DNA of 30,793 nucleotides from Dissophora ornata (lineage: Eukaryota; Mortierellomycota; Mortierellomycetes; Mortierellales; Mortierellaceae): positions 1-30,793 of the forward strand of contig MU616942.1 of assembly GCA_025201705.1 (NCBI GenBank), written 5' to 3'. Shown here piece by piece: positions 20,104 to 29,230 of this stretch. Position numbers and translations under genes: made by a program. The notes under the pieces were generated by a model. That model saw nothing but the letters and a program-made list of their open reading frames with translations. It was not told where the DNA came from and did no database searches. How positions within the stretch are numbered: position 1 is the stretch's first letter; every line of letters begins with the position of its first letter.

Positions 20104-21583
20104 TTCAATACCAGCAGCAAGACTCTGACTCTGCTTCTCTCCACTCGATTACCTTACCCCAGCAACAACAACAACAACAGCAGCAGCAGCAGCTCCAGTC
20201 GATGCAGATGCAGGCCACACCACAGCAAGGCTCTTATGCCGGCGAGCCGAACCTCATTTCGCAGGCGCTTCAATACCCGCCTTACCAGGATCAGTCACTG
20301 CATTCAGCCAACGTCCCTGGCATGGAGGGGAGCTACGATGGTGGCTATGCTGGCGGAGTGCAGGATGAGAATTTGTCCAGCAGCAATGGTCAGTCTGATT
20401 ATTACCAACAGACTAACGCAGGGTTTGAAAACAATAACAACGCCCCGTCGAGTGGGCCCCTTCAGCTGCCTGGCCAGGGCGCCACCAACGGCGGTATGAA
20501 TGGGATGGACAGCGCCAACGGCGGTAGTGTTGGAAATGGAAACAGCTCCGGAGAGCTATCTACAGATGTCCGCAAGTTGCAGGACGAGGTTACAAGCTGG
20601 AGAAAGTCGCAAGAGTCGTCTCAGACAAAGTTGAACCAGCTTCGTCAGACCCTGACGCAAAAGTCCCAGGAAAACAGAGAGCTTCATGCCAGCTTGACCC
20701 AGGTGACGCAGGATCGACTGATGCTCCAGGAATTGGTCCACAAGCGTGAGAAGGAAATGGACGACTTGCGATCCAAGTACCTGAACGACGTTCGCCAGAT
20801 CCGCGCCACCGACGACGATCACGGGACAATCGAGCAACGCGTCCGTATGCTCCAGGCAGCCATTCTACAGCTTACCAAATCGTCCTCGGGCGACAGGGCT
20901 GTGAACCTGAAAACGGAAGAGGTTCAGGCGTTGGTCAAGAAGAAGTACAAGTTTGCTAACACGCAGCCGTACATTCTCAACATGTTTTTGGAAAAGTACA
21001 TTATGGATACACTGCTCGAGGAGGTCTTCCACGGCCCGTTCTACGTGGGCTTTCCTCTGGCCAAGGAGTATGGGAATATTCACAAATGGATGATCGATAA
21101 CAACTTTGCGGACCAGGCCGTCCGTTTCCGTCAGCAACTCTGCTTCATGTCTGCCAAAGCGCCCGTTGCACAGTCACATGCAGCTCAGGAAGGCACTCGG
21201 ATTGCAAAAGCTGTTGAGGTCAAGCTTGAGCGACTATACAATAACTGGACGGGGAGTCAAAAGGTAATACGCGTCACACGCAACGTGTATTTGACTAGAG
21301 GCTGAATTACGGACGTCCTACTTACAGCTTTTGTTTTGGCCGCGCTACTTTACTGCAGGTACTAGATCTGGTGACAAAGGCAATTGAGCTCAGTCTGACG
21401 ATGAGGAGCCAGAATGCCGAGATCACGGCACAGGTGATTCCAGGCGAGTCCGAGTTTGACGCAGAAAAGATGGTTCCAGCCCACAAGAGCAAAGAAGGGG
21501 GCAAGGTCAAGGTTTGCGTCATGCCTTGCTTTGTCGACACGAACGGTGTTGTTGTGGGCAAGGCCAAGGTCTTTTGCGGCTAA
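19734..21583 (+). CDS. polyQ and coiled-coil protein with conserved-looking C-terminal module
   Basis: Not recognised by name. Two exons: 19734-21263 and 21359-21583. The 95-nt intron (GTAATA...TGCAG) is phase 0, and the product is 584 aa. The N-terminus is MNFFRSKKK, then a Pro/Ser/Thr-rich region with a 16-nt tandem duplication (GPPVQ repeated). Three polyglutamine blocks follow at about 20018-20190, encoded by mixed CAG/CAA. A Gly/Asn-rich linker leads to a heptad-rich coiled coil (about residues 275-380: RKLQDEVTSW through LVHKREKEMDDLRSKY). The last ~190 residues look globular (KKKYKFANTQPYILNMFLEKYIM, GPFYVGFPLAKEYG), ending in a short beta-rich tail from exon 2. A scaffold or cytoskeletal/trafficking adaptor role would be a guess from layout only. 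The start ATG sits in a CCCCCCAATG context with no upstream in-frame ATG nearby. Confidence 0.85.
20018..20190 (+). repeat. CAG/CAA repeats encoding polyglutamine
   Basis: Three clusters of CAG and CAA codons within the coiled-coil gene. The mixture of the two Gln codons suggests selection for glutamine rather than pure triplet slippage. Confidence 0.9.
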
Positions 21584-21780
21584 TGCAGGGCCTTGTTGAT
21601 ATTGAATTGGAGATCGAGGGAGAAGATAATGAAGAAGACGAAAGTTGTCTCACCGACGATCACTACAATAATACCAGGACAATTTAGTCCGCCACCCTCC
21701 CCTCCCCCCCACATGCCTTTTCTTGAGAAGAGAAGCGACCTAAATACCATCCCTGTCCTTTATTGCAACGAAAGTTTTGT

Positions 21781-21786
21781 AATAAA
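21781..21786 (+). terminator. poly(A) signal of coiled-coil gene
   Basis: AATAAA about 200 nt after the stop codon at 21583, in AT-rich sequence. Confidence 0.45.
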
Positions 21787-22394
21787 TACATTACATGTAT
21801 GACAAAGGTCAGAGAGTTTTGGTTGTGATTCGCTCAACATTTGACAAGAAGCGTTGATCGATTGAAGGGGGCGGTGATGCACTGCTCTCTCCTGATTATG
21901 CCACCTAGTCCCTCCTTGATTGCAAACATTCCCGCTAGCACTTTGACCCCTAAAACTATTCGCAGCTTCGTGTTTTGTGCAACCCTGATGTTTAGTATAT
22001 CAACACCGCGGGAAGAGAAGCAGTGTGGGAAGCGTTAAAATAAACTACTTCCGCCTCAACTACACCATGACCACGGGGTTAATCATGCGGACAGGTTAGC
22101 ATGGCGCCGGCAAGACGAGAACAGGAGCTGGGCAGTGCGTGCTAGAACGGGATGGTGACTGGTTCTAGTAAGGTCCAGGCATGGGCACGATGTCAACAAT
22201 CGCTGGGGACAAAAGAAGCCGAAGACTGAACAACCAAGCACAGACACATGTGTCCTAGTCGTGCTGTTAGTTTTCAGTATCACCATTACACGTATTGATA
22301 GAAAGTGAGAAAAAAAGCCGCAATTATCCAATGTACCTTCCACAAAGACGCAAATTGACGACATAGGCGTCTGTTTCCAATTCCCAGCTCTATC

Positions 22395-22660
22395 TTGCAC
22401 ACTCCATACTTCTCTCTCTCTCCGTCTCTCTCCGTCGCTATCAGTCTCTCTCTCTTTCTCTCTCGATCTGTCTCTCTTTCTTTCTTTGTCTTCCTTCTTT
22501 CTGCTCTCACTCTTCTCTCATCTTTCCTCTCTCCTCTATCTCTCCTTCACTCTTTTCTTCGCTCTCTGTACATACACACCCTCCACTCTCTTCCTCTCTC
22601 TCACTCACACACACTCTCTCTCTCCTTTGCTCATTTCCCCCCTTCTCCCCCTTGCTTTAC
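22395..22660 (+). repeat. polypyrimidine (TC)n-rich tract
   Basis: About 265 nt made almost only of C and T on the plus strand, with many TCTCTC, TTTCTTTC and CACACA/CTCACA subtracts. Polypurine-polypyrimidine DNA of this length can adopt triplex (H-DNA) structure. No gene encoded within it is credible. Confidence 0.85.
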
Positions 22661-23022
22661 TTATCAATAAGGCCAGGTAATAACGAAATACCTTCGTTCT
22701 TAAATAATCGGATTTGGAAATAAAAAAAAAATTGGTCGTGTGCCACACTCTTTGCGTTTATTCCGGATCGGAGGATGGAAAAAAGTAAAAAAGAAAACTC
22801 TACTCGGTGTGCCGTGTGTCGTTGCATTGAATCTGGAATAGAGACTGCGTCCTCCCTGCATCCAACCCGCTTCAGTTCCGTTTGTCTGTATTGGTTTCTG
22901 TGATCGATTGTTGACCAATAGATCCGTCCACGTTCTTGAGCGATTGGCTAGCGGAGTCGCAGTATGATAAATTATCGAAAAGAAAAAAAAAAGGGTTCCA
23001 TGTCAGTGCAACACTGGTCGGG

Positions 23023-23848
23023 TCAATACTTTTGGCTCAAAAAATATTCATGTTCATCATGCATCGCTCTTCCCATAGACAATCCCGGACAATGACCATC
23101 ACATTTGACAACAAGCGTACGCCACCGCGGGACGGGCACTCGAACATGCTCGGCACCGTCGTTCGTGTAACGCCAAAGGCGCTCGAGATCAACATACAGG
23201 ATCTGCACAACCCATCCTTGTGCTCCGCGTGTTCGGCGCAGAAAGTAAGCATTGCTTGTCATGTCTGCGGGAGATAGCATATGTAGTCTGACCAAAGAAA
23301 GTAGCAACAAGAAGGAAAAACAACCCTCCCCTCCCCCCTCAATCTCCGATTGCAATTTTGACCAAACGCATATTCAACGAATGTGTCAGTCTGGTCGGAC
23401 ACACGACCGTTGACATCCTTGTTCCAGCATATGGGAAGCTGGATCTTTTTTGATGTCACTTTCGCCAATCAGTGCCTCACAATCTTAATCGTAATTACCC
23501 ATGGCGAAGATAATCTTCTGGAGCAACTGAGCAACTGTCAATATCTGTTCCCGATAATGGGCGCCAGTCTGTTGCAGCAGCGTGATATCTGTATTAAGAC
23601 TGCGATGCGATATCTGTAAATCTTTAATCCACTGTTGCGCATAGGACCCAACGCCTCACGGTCCGCCTTTTTTGCGGGAGGATTCAACTCAGTCTACGCA
23701 CCGTCCGCTTCAATCTCAGCAACAATGCGAGTGCGAGGACCAGCGCCTTTCTCAACATCAGAGCCAACAGCGCTCGTTGGGCCTGTTTTTAGATCGACAA
23801 GGCCAATGTCGCGACACAATCACCAATATCGACATCGATGGTAGTCAT
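23023..23848 (-). CDS. hypothetical 199-aa protein, five exons with micro-introns
   Basis: Not recognised, but well supported as a gene by phase. Exons: 23848-23824, 23782-23702, 23654-23499, 23458-23363, 23264-23023. Introns are 41, 47, 40 and 98 nt. All four are phase 1 and every donor is G/GT. Exon sum is 600 nt, giving an uninterrupted 199 aa to TGA. No exon alone has a long frame. Sequence landmarks are an Asp-rich start (MTTIDVDIG), a helical segment (HRSLNTDITLLQQTGAHYRE, then LLQKIIFAM) and a mixed alpha/beta C-terminal half rich in Trp, Arg and Tyr (LPICWNKDVNG, GWVVQILYVDLERLWRY, VPRWRTLVVKCDGHCPGLSM). It ends EHEYFLSQKY. An ATG two codons upstream (23854) is an alternative start, and a ttgttgcag acceptor-like site just before it suggests a 5' UTR intron. 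It is divergent from the MYND gene. Confidence 0.7.
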
Positions 23849-24538
23849 AAGCATCCCTGCAACAACACCAACTTTATTTCAGTTGATCGAGACCGGTCTT
23901 GTGTATCACCCTGTCCGCCAACAACGCTCTTCCCTCCCTGGGCGGGACCTGAGCACACCATTTATGGGCCTCTACCTTGCTTTCCTTCCTCATCTTTGTC
24001 CTCCTCTGCTTCTTCTCTCTGTTGCTCTTCTCCGTCTGCTGCATCCTCGGTCACATCCTCTCCCTCCTCGTACTCTTACAAATCCACACACCCTGCGTTA
24101 TCCCCCCGAGTTCCAACTCAGAATTATTATACCCACAAGCGTGCAACTCTTCCTTCTCTTTTTTCCTTCCCCTCCCTCTCCTTTTCATCCCCATCCTCGG
24201 ATAGCCCTTCAACATCCCCGAACCAAGCGGTCACTCCACATCCACTCGCCCGTCGAGCTCGCCAAAACTCTGTTCCTGTCGCTCCCCGCCCTATACCCCT
24301 ACGCTCACCCTCGCTTTTGACCCATTGTTCTTCCGGTCAACTCTTGACGATCCTCACCGGAGAAACGACGATAGGCACCACTCTTTCGTACGCTTATCCC
24401 CAACCCTTCATACCAGTCTCCCCTGTTAAACGTTCTATACTGCCCCCAATATCGCCCCGCAGTAATTCCGGTCAAACAAGCACTGACAGCCTTCTCCGAA
24501 CCCTCGACACTCTTTCAACACTACCCACGCTGAAAAAA
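23849..24538. promoter_or_regulatory. divergent upstream region, pyrimidine-rich
   Basis: About 690 bp between the 199-aa gene and the chosen MYND start. The MYND frame has no stop from 23645 onward but also no ATG before 24539. The plus strand here is so C/T-rich that stops are unlikely by chance. I read it as promoter and 5' leader. It could be N-terminal coding sequence if an upstream exon supplies an ATG. Confidence 0.45.
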
Positions 24539-26722
24539 ATGAGTCGGCAGCGCTCTCGGTCAACATCATCGATGGGCACGCTATCAAAGTCGCCAATATC
24601 GTTAACGGCCTCACTTTCAACCTCGGTGGCACTTTACGATAATCAGGAGCCGCCCAAGACGCTTCAGGACATCCTCCTCCTCGCTCAGTCTCACTACATA
24701 TCCCACCGTTACATCCCAGCCTTGACGCTCTACAAACTCGCTGCAGAAAGACATCACTCCCTACCAGCCTGTAGTTCCCTATATGCTCTCTATACCTCAA
24801 CCTTGAACCTCCCTGGGTTAGCCAGAAGCGACACCAAGGCCACCCATATTCTTATCCATGCCCTTCGCATTTGGACTGCTAGGCGATGGTCGTCCTCGCG
24901 ACTAGACGAAAGCGGCTCGATGAGATCACAAACTCGGGACGAGCATGATGAACTCGAGGAATACTTTGCACATCCGCGAAGGATCGCCAGGACGCAGCAG
25001 AAACCTATTTCTGGGACTTCTATACCTAGTCGAAGGCAAACGGACCCTCAGTCCAGATCTATAGGGGTCGTCGCCCAATCTGTCGAAAGCGAATATCGCA
25101 CACCTCTCCACCTTACCAGCCGATCCAATGTGGATCTTAGCGGGGAGGAGGACGAGAACTTGGACGAGGAGAGTGGAAATGAAAGTGAGGATGACGATTG
25201 CGACTCGTGCGAGGACTGCGATTCTGATGATTGTGACGAGTACGATGAGGGTACCGAGGATGATGAACAGGAGAGGGAAGAACAGGCGCGTAGGATCGGC
25301 GTGGCCACAGAAGAGATTGAGGGCATTGTCCAGAAGCTGTGCTCGATGATCCAGAAAGGAGTCTTGGCACTGGATGAGCCCGTACTGGTAGATGCCGTGA
25401 GCACTCTTCGAAAGATCGAACGTGGGTTGAGTAAAGAAGCCGAGGCTTGGACGCAGGAACTGGCGAAATCAAGGTCGCTGTTCACCTCGACACTATCTGG
25501 AAATGCGATCGATGAGGCCACTTCGACTAGGCCGGATCTGTTGCTGACGCAGGGAATCGATCTATCGTTCTTGAACTTTAGTCCTGTCGATGTTCTTCCA
25601 GTGGCAAAACCTCAGCCTGTTCGTCGCTCAACACAGCTGAGCCCACCGGAAAGGCTGCCGACCCCCGTAAGTCCTGAATTCGTAGGCAGCCCAGCCAACT
25701 CTGCTATCTCAAGCTTACCTTCAGATGAGCAAGAACAAGACCAGACAATGTGCCGCGCTATTCGGATACGAGTCATGTTCACTTTGGGATGGGTCCATCA
25801 GAAAAAGAACGAGTACCACTATGGAGCCCAGGCTTATGGTGTCTGCAGCGAGATTCCAACAACAGCAAAGAGGCTCCTGAACGCGCTGCAGCATCAAGCG
25901 TCTGTCCAAAAGCAAGTCTGCCGTGCACTCGAGGCAGAGGAGCAGGAAAAGTCAAAGTCGGAGCTGATTCATGCACAAGAACCAAGGACGAATGTAGCTC
26001 CATCATTATCATCATCATCATCAAAGTCCTCATCGAAGACGAGTACCAAAGGCACGAGCGCCTCCAGCGCGTCCTCAATCTACAACTCGTCAGAGACATC
26101 CACGACTGCCACCCACCCAGATATCTCAAGTCCCTCTTCGCTCGCGGGCTCCGATTCTGCACCAGCGTCGATCCGTGGGCCTATATCGAGTCTTTCGGCT
26201 GCCATGTGGAACTCTGGTCTGTTCAGGTCTGGTTCCAGCCCGTCCGTGCTTTCTGCAAAGAAAGAAGCATCACCCAAGTCAAATAGTATTTTAGATTTGC
26301 AGCGATCGTCTAATTTACATCGCAGCAAGAGTTTACATGAGCTCAAGGTCGACCCATCGGGAACTGCTGTGGCCACCGAAGCGAAGGACTCACATCACCA
26401 TCACCACCACCACCCGCGTGTCCAGCAGGGATCCAAGGGTCATCAGCATCAAGCCCCTGTACTGACAATGTCTGGTCACCACAAAAAGGTCGTCAAATGT
26501 GGTTATTGCGGTCAGAAACGAGTTCTGATGCCTCTCTGTGTATGTAAAAAAGTCCGGTACTGCAACGGCGAGTGCCGACGGGCAGACCTGGATACCCATC
26601 GCCTGACAGACTGCCCTGCTACAAAGATCAGGATTAATCCCAGCCCCGCTGTGAACAAAGACCATTCCAGCCCTGCTGTGAGCGAAGAACATTACTCTGC
26701 GAGTACCGATGTTGCGCTGTAG
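24539..26722 (+). CDS. MYND zinc-finger protein with acidic and TPR/Sel1-like regions
   Basis: Probable protein-protein interaction scaffold. The single-exon model from the first in-frame ATG gives 727 aa. The C-terminal MYND finger spans residues 654-692 with the full ligand set CxxC...CxC...C...C...H...C: CGYC, CVC, YCNGEC, H and C. MYND domains bind short proline-rich peptides in partner proteins. The N-terminal region has helical hairpin sequence resembling TPR/Sel1 repeats (ILLLAQSHYISHRYIPALTL, then LYALYTSTLNLPG), and a second such segment lies near GWVHQKKNEYHYGAQAYG. Between them is an unusual acidic stretch (about residues 201-250) in which Cys alternates with Asp/Glu. Ser-rich linkers and a His7 run precede the finger. 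The start context (aaaaaaATGA) is good. The real protein may be longer at the N-terminus. Confidence 0.8.
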   Translation: MSRQRSRSTSSMGTLSKSPISLTASLSTSVALYDNQEPPKTLQDILLLAQSHYISHRYIPALTLYKLAAERHHSLPACSSLYALYTSTLNLPGLARSDTKATHILIHALRIWTARRWSSSRLDESGSMRSQTRDEHDELEEYFAHPRRIARTQQKPISGTSIPSRRQTDPQSRSIGVVAQSVESEYRTPLHLTSRSNVDLSGEEDENLDEESGNESEDDDCDSCEDCDSDDCDEYDEGTEDDEQEREEQARRIGVATEEIEGIVQKLCSMIQKGVLALDEPVLVDAVSTLRKIERGLSKEAEAWTQELAKSRSLFTSTLSGNAIDEATSTRPDLLLTQGIDLSFLNFSPVDVLPVAKPQPVRRSTQLSPPERLPTPVSPEFVGSPANSAISSLPSDEQEQDQTMCRAIRIRVMFTLGWVHQKKNEYHYGAQAYGVCSEIPTTAKRLLNALQHQASVQKQVCRALEAEEQEKSKSELIHAQEPRTNVAPSLSSSSSKSSSKTSTKGTSASSASSIYNSSETSTTATHPDISSPSSLAGSDSAPASIRGPISSLSAAMWNSGLFRSGSSPSVLSAKKEASPKSNSILDLQRSSNLHRSKSLHELKVDPSGTAVATEAKDSHHHHHHHPRVQQGSKGHQHQAPVLTMSGHHKKVVKCGYCGQKRVLMPLCVCKKVRYCNGECRRADLDTHRLTDCPATKIRINPSPAVNKDHSSPAVSEEHYSASTDVAL

Positions 26723-27048
26723 TTACTCTTGCTATACATACATACAATTGATACCACACAAAATAAAATGTGGTCTGCATAGATTAACGTACTGAAGATC
26801 CTTTACACAATGGAGTACTATAGTCAGGAATCATTGTCGATATCCTGGTGGTCTGTCTCTACACTATGGGGGTCGGTCACTATGTCCTACATACTCTGAG
26901 AGATTTTAACCACAGTCCTTGCAAGACTGAAGAGAGGGTCGCTCATTCAAACAGTTACTCAAACGCGTGGGTGTTGATGAAACAAAACTCTGGCTCTCGC
27001 AGTATCTTGTCGCTCCAGAATCATGGCACGCTGTTCAACCTCGGTAAG
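26723..27048. other. convergent 3' ends of MYND gene and 487-aa gene
   Basis: 326 bp between stop codons on opposite strands. An AATAAA for the MYND transcript lies about 40 nt after its stop. I see no other feature. Confidence 0.6.
26762..26767 (+). terminator. poly(A) signal of MYND gene
   Basis: AATAAA about 40 nt downstream of the TAG at 26722. Confidence 0.6.
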
Positions 27049-28512
27049 CTACGTGAGACGCACCCTGCGGTGCGTTTGATGCTGCTGGTGCATGCGCGTC
27101 TGTGTCCGTGCTTGCACTTGTGCCTCCAGCTGCAGAGTCCTAAGATCGGTCTGAGCGTATTCGAGTTGCTTCTTAAGCCCTTCGCCCTCGATCAGCAGGA
27201 GCTGTACCTGTTTCAGGGTTTGCTGATGCATCCTTCGTTCGCGCAAAAGTTGCTCGGATAGGGAATCGATCTCTTGGACAGCGAACTGGATCAGCACGTT
27301 AGGAGGGATGTCGGCTGGAGCAGGAGGAATGGGACACGAGAATAGAGACGAAGAATGTTGCTGAGGTGTCAGAGGATCCATGTCACTGTGGAGACCGAGT
27401 GCAGAGATGATAGGCTGGCGATCGAAACGGAATTCATGCGGGGCTCGATGCTGGAGAAACGGAAACATTAGAGGATCTAAGAAGTTTGCACTGATCTGGC
27501 TACTATCCATGGAAGAAGCATTTTGACCAACGTTCGGCGAGCTCCCCAACATCCGGCAATTGAGATGGCTCATGGCCCCATCATTGCCATCTCTGTGTCT
27601 TGGCTCTCGCTTGAGCCATGGTTGAAACAAGTTGTTCCCGATAACATCACCCGAGATGTTGTCCTGGCTTTTGTACCGCTTGGTGAAAAGGCCTGCGAAT
27701 CCAGGTTTGGTCATCTGGTCATAGTCACCGTAGTTCATGTCCCGGTCCTCATTATAACAGCGTTTGATGTCGCGACCATTTTTAAAGAATTGACCTGCAC
27801 CCTCTGCATTGGTGTTGCTGGTGTAGTTGCCGCGAGGCTTGCCTATGATCTTCCTGTAACTCTCGTAACTCTTTCCACCGTAACCAAGTGAGGGGCGGAT
27901 ATGAGCCTCGTTTCGGCCCGTACCTTGCTCGGCGCCGTTATCCTTCGTCGTCATATGTTCAATGTCGAGTTTGCTGCACTGATGGGGTTGACGACGTGGT
28001 CCTGGGCTAGGAGACAGTCGGGATGACGGGGTAGGAGACGCGCTTGACGAAGGGCTAGGCGACTTGCCAACGATAGAAATACCTGCTCGTCCTTCGTGAG
28101 CGCGAGGAGCAAACGCGCTAGACTCGTCTGATGCCAAAGGACGTTTATCGCAGCCTCGTTCGCAATCGTTGTCATTTCTGCTGCCGCCTCTGTCATCCCA
28201 AGTGATTAAACTTGGCAAGAGAGTAGGCGAAGATCGAGACGGCAGGCTCGATCGTTGTTTCCTAAGCGCTCCCTCAACAGATCTCTTCGCTCGCTCCTCC
28301 TTCTCATTCCCAGCCTCGTGAAACTCTTGGAAATACATCTCCTCGGCACTAGATGCCTCGGTGGAGATTCTCGCTGGACTGAGCTGTGCACTCTTGAGGT
28401 CTTCGTCTTCGTCAGAGTCTCTGAGATTCAAGTTACACAGCTCATCGTCTTCCTCCATGAAGTCCCCGTTTTGAGGCGACAGACTCAGATCGATGATGAA
28501 CTCAGACGCCAT
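27049..28512 (-). CDS. hypothetical protein, disordered with C-terminal coiled coil
   Basis: Not recognised. The single-exon frame of 487 aa starts at the ATG of MASEFIIDLSLSP; the codons before it have no ATG. The N-terminal ~60 residues are acidic (EEDDELCNLNLRDSDEDEDL). A long Ser/Pro/Arg-rich, low-complexity section follows with repeated SPSP/SSAS motifs. The centre is Gly/Asn/Tyr/Lys-rich (NYGDYDQMTKPGFAGLFTKR). A hydrophobic, ordered-looking patch (DPLMFPFLQHRAPHEFRFD) precedes a C-terminal coiled coil (about 410-470: IQFAVQEIDSLSEQLLRERR through LLIEGEGLKKQLEYAQ) and a basic tail. The short hydrophobic patches could be docking motifs for partners. A late donor-like site just before the stop leaves open a small extra 3' exon. 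Confidence 0.75.
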   Translation of the reverse strand: MASEFIIDLSLSPQNGDFMEEDDELCNLNLRDSDEDEDLKSAQLSPARISTEASSAEEMYFQEFHEAGNEKEERAKRSVEGALRKQRSSLPSRSSPTLLPSLITWDDRGGSRNDNDCERGCDKRPLASDESSAFAPRAHEGRAGISIVGKSPSPSSSASPTPSSRLSPSPGPRRQPHQCSKLDIEHMTTKDNGAEQGTGRNEAHIRPSLGYGGKSYESYRKIIGKPRGNYTSNTNAEGAGQFFKNGRDIKRCYNEDRDMNYGDYDQMTKPGFAGLFTKRYKSQDNISGDVIGNNLFQPWLKREPRHRDGNDGAMSHLNCRMLGSSPNVGQNASSMDSSQISANFLDPLMFPFLQHRAPHEFRFDRQPIISALGLHSDMDPLTPQQHSSSLFSCPIPPAPADIPPNVLIQFAVQEIDSLSEQLLRERRMHQQTLKQVQLLLIEGEGLKKQLEYAQTDLRTLQLEAQVQARTQTRMHQQHQTHRRVRLT

Positions 28513-29230
28513 AACTAGCAAGTTTTTTGCACGTCGATGTAGAGGAAGTATTTTTTATTTACTGTTATTGAAAACGAGAGCGTTCAGTGATAACGAGGAG
28601 ACAATATCGCGAGTGTTGTTTTGAATACGGAGGCGGGTGGCTCATACTGTCGCAGACTCAAAGGTCATTCAGTCTCTTCCCTGGTGGAATGGATGGATTG
28701 ATCGTTTGAGTGCTGATGTCGTAAGGTACACGCTCTTCTTTCATCGACAGGAGAATGCAGATGAGAAGATCAGTGCTCGGTGAATAAAATCAACGACTGT
28801 CACGCTCTACCAACATGTCGTGCACTTGTTTTCTCTCAATGGTCCCCAGATAATAAGAAAAAAAAAACAGAACAAAGGATCAGCAACGATATCAAGAGGT
28901 GATGGAAGGTCATTGCCATCAAGCCGTTGACAAGCAATATCAGCAATAACACATACTTTTTTACCGAGGGTTGAACTCGCGATTGCACGCAATTGAGAAG
29001 TAAACCAGCTTCGCGAAACGCTATGGCAACACGGCATTAACGCACGCAGTAAAGTCTGACAAATTGCAGTAGAATGCTTAAAAGAAAGAAACTGGTTAGT
29101 CGTGGTAGACGATCCTCAACGCGCTCATTCATACCAAACACTAACATCTGCACAACACTCGCTCCACTCGCTCATAGTACACACTCTCACCCAGTTGCTT
29201 TAACAAGCACCACTCGTATCCTGATCAGCC
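28513..29230. promoter_or_regulatory. divergent promoter region
   Basis: 718 bp between two divergent ATGs. No TATA is obvious. The last ~120 nt before 29231 are rich in CA/CT, typical of a 5' leader for the highly expressed-looking secreted gene. A 76-codon frame on the minus strand (29037-28807) starts with ATG but has no family resemblance, and I did not call it. Confidence 0.5.

Larger units (their letters stand above)
21584..23022. other. gene-poor spacer with polypyrimidine tract
   Basis: About 1.4 kb without a gene I can support. The left end is the 3' UTR of the coiled-coil gene, with AATAAA at 21781-21786. 22395-22660 is a long polypyrimidine tract. The right end should be the 3' UTR of the minus-strand 199-aa gene. 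Frames within are Ser/Leu/Phe repeats without splice logic. Confidence 0.55.

Noticed and set aside
22083..22400. 105-codon minus-strand frame before the polypyrimidine tract
   Set aside because: Composition is Cys/Phe/Ser/Leu-rich without motif, its neighbours are low-complexity, and no consistent splice partners were found.
22936..23277. Plus-strand frame of up to 113 codons ending in two CxxC pairs (CSAC and CHVC), resembling a small zinc-ribbon protein
   Set aside because: It lies antisense to exon 5 of the 199-aa minus-strand gene, whose exons join in phase over 600 nt. The last CxxC depends on reading through a GTAAGC site, and no second plus-strand exon fits the frame.
28807..29037. 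76-codon ATG-initiated minus-strand frame in the divergent promoter
   Set aside because: Partly protein-like, but it ends in a Phe run from a homopolymer, shows no family resemblance and sits in a promoter interval. It would need transcript evidence.
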